From contig JBMFVW010000044.1 in NCBI GenBank assembly GCA_049965795.1, positions 1 to 5,468 on the forward strand: a DNA stretch of 5,468 nt, in the 5' to 3' direction. Shown one piece after another: positions 5,452-5,468 of this stretch. The position numbers were made by a program, and so were the translations under genes. This stretch comes from Acidulodesulfobacterium_A sp049965795. Its GTDB lineage: Bacteria > SZUA-79 > Acidulodesulfobacterales > Acidulodesulfobacteraceae. Under the pieces are notes generated by a model. That model saw only the letters and a program-made list of their open reading frames with translations. It had not been told where the DNA came from and did no database searches. Numbering within the stretch: position 1 is the first letter of the stretch; the number at the start of each line of letters is the position of its first letter.

Positions 5452-5468
5452 TTTTACTTAATTTTATA

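Noticed and set aside
1..5468. CRISPR array, insertion sequence, prophage or toxin-antitoxin module.
   Set aside because: There are no regularly spaced repeats, transposase or integrase motifs, or paired small toxin-like genes; the two small frames are convergent, not an operon.

Overview
This is an AT-rich bacterial chromosomal window with compact genes and no mobile element, CRISPR array or phage gene that I can see. The content (a radical SAM enzyme of the AmmeMemoRadiSam type, RNase J, a PlsC-type acyltransferase, an IclR regulator and a tRNA-Gln with encoded CCA) fits a free-living bacterium, probably an anaerobe. An AT-rich member of the deltaproteobacterial-type lineages is possible, but the sequence alone does not prove a taxon.

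Layout. On the minus strand at the left edge is tRNA-Gln(CTG) at 24-97, with a sigma70-like promoter just upstream. Next is amrS (260-1312, minus). It is divergent, across a 200-base AT-rich spacer, from an IclR-family regulator (1513-2343, plus). The regulator is followed by an unrecognised 82-aa charged protein (2424-2672, plus) that has its own very good promoter (TTGAAT-17-TATAAT) and a strong Shine-Dalgarno. A long inverted repeat at 2682-2728 separates this rightward unit from a leftward one. The leftward unit begins outside the window or at its right edge with plsC (4678-5442, minus, TTG start), continues 34 bases later with rnj, encoding RNase J (2973-4643, minus), and ends with a candidate 22-aa Lys/Ser-rich small ORF (2770-2838, minus). 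That ORF has a 9-base perfect match to the 16S anti-Shine-Dalgarno and a possible promoter of its own.

How the parts fit. plsC (membrane phospholipid synthesis) and rnj (RNA decay and processing) are housekeeping genes that appear to share a transcript. amrS is an uncharacterised-substrate radical SAM enzyme whose usual partners, Memo and AMMECR1, are not in the window; the divergent IclR protein is its nearest candidate regulator. The most noteworthy unexplained items are the 22-aa small ORF, with translation signals stronger than those of the large genes beside it, and the 82-aa charged protein convergent with it. I found no evidence of an exotic multi-gene system; the novelty here is on the scale of small proteins.
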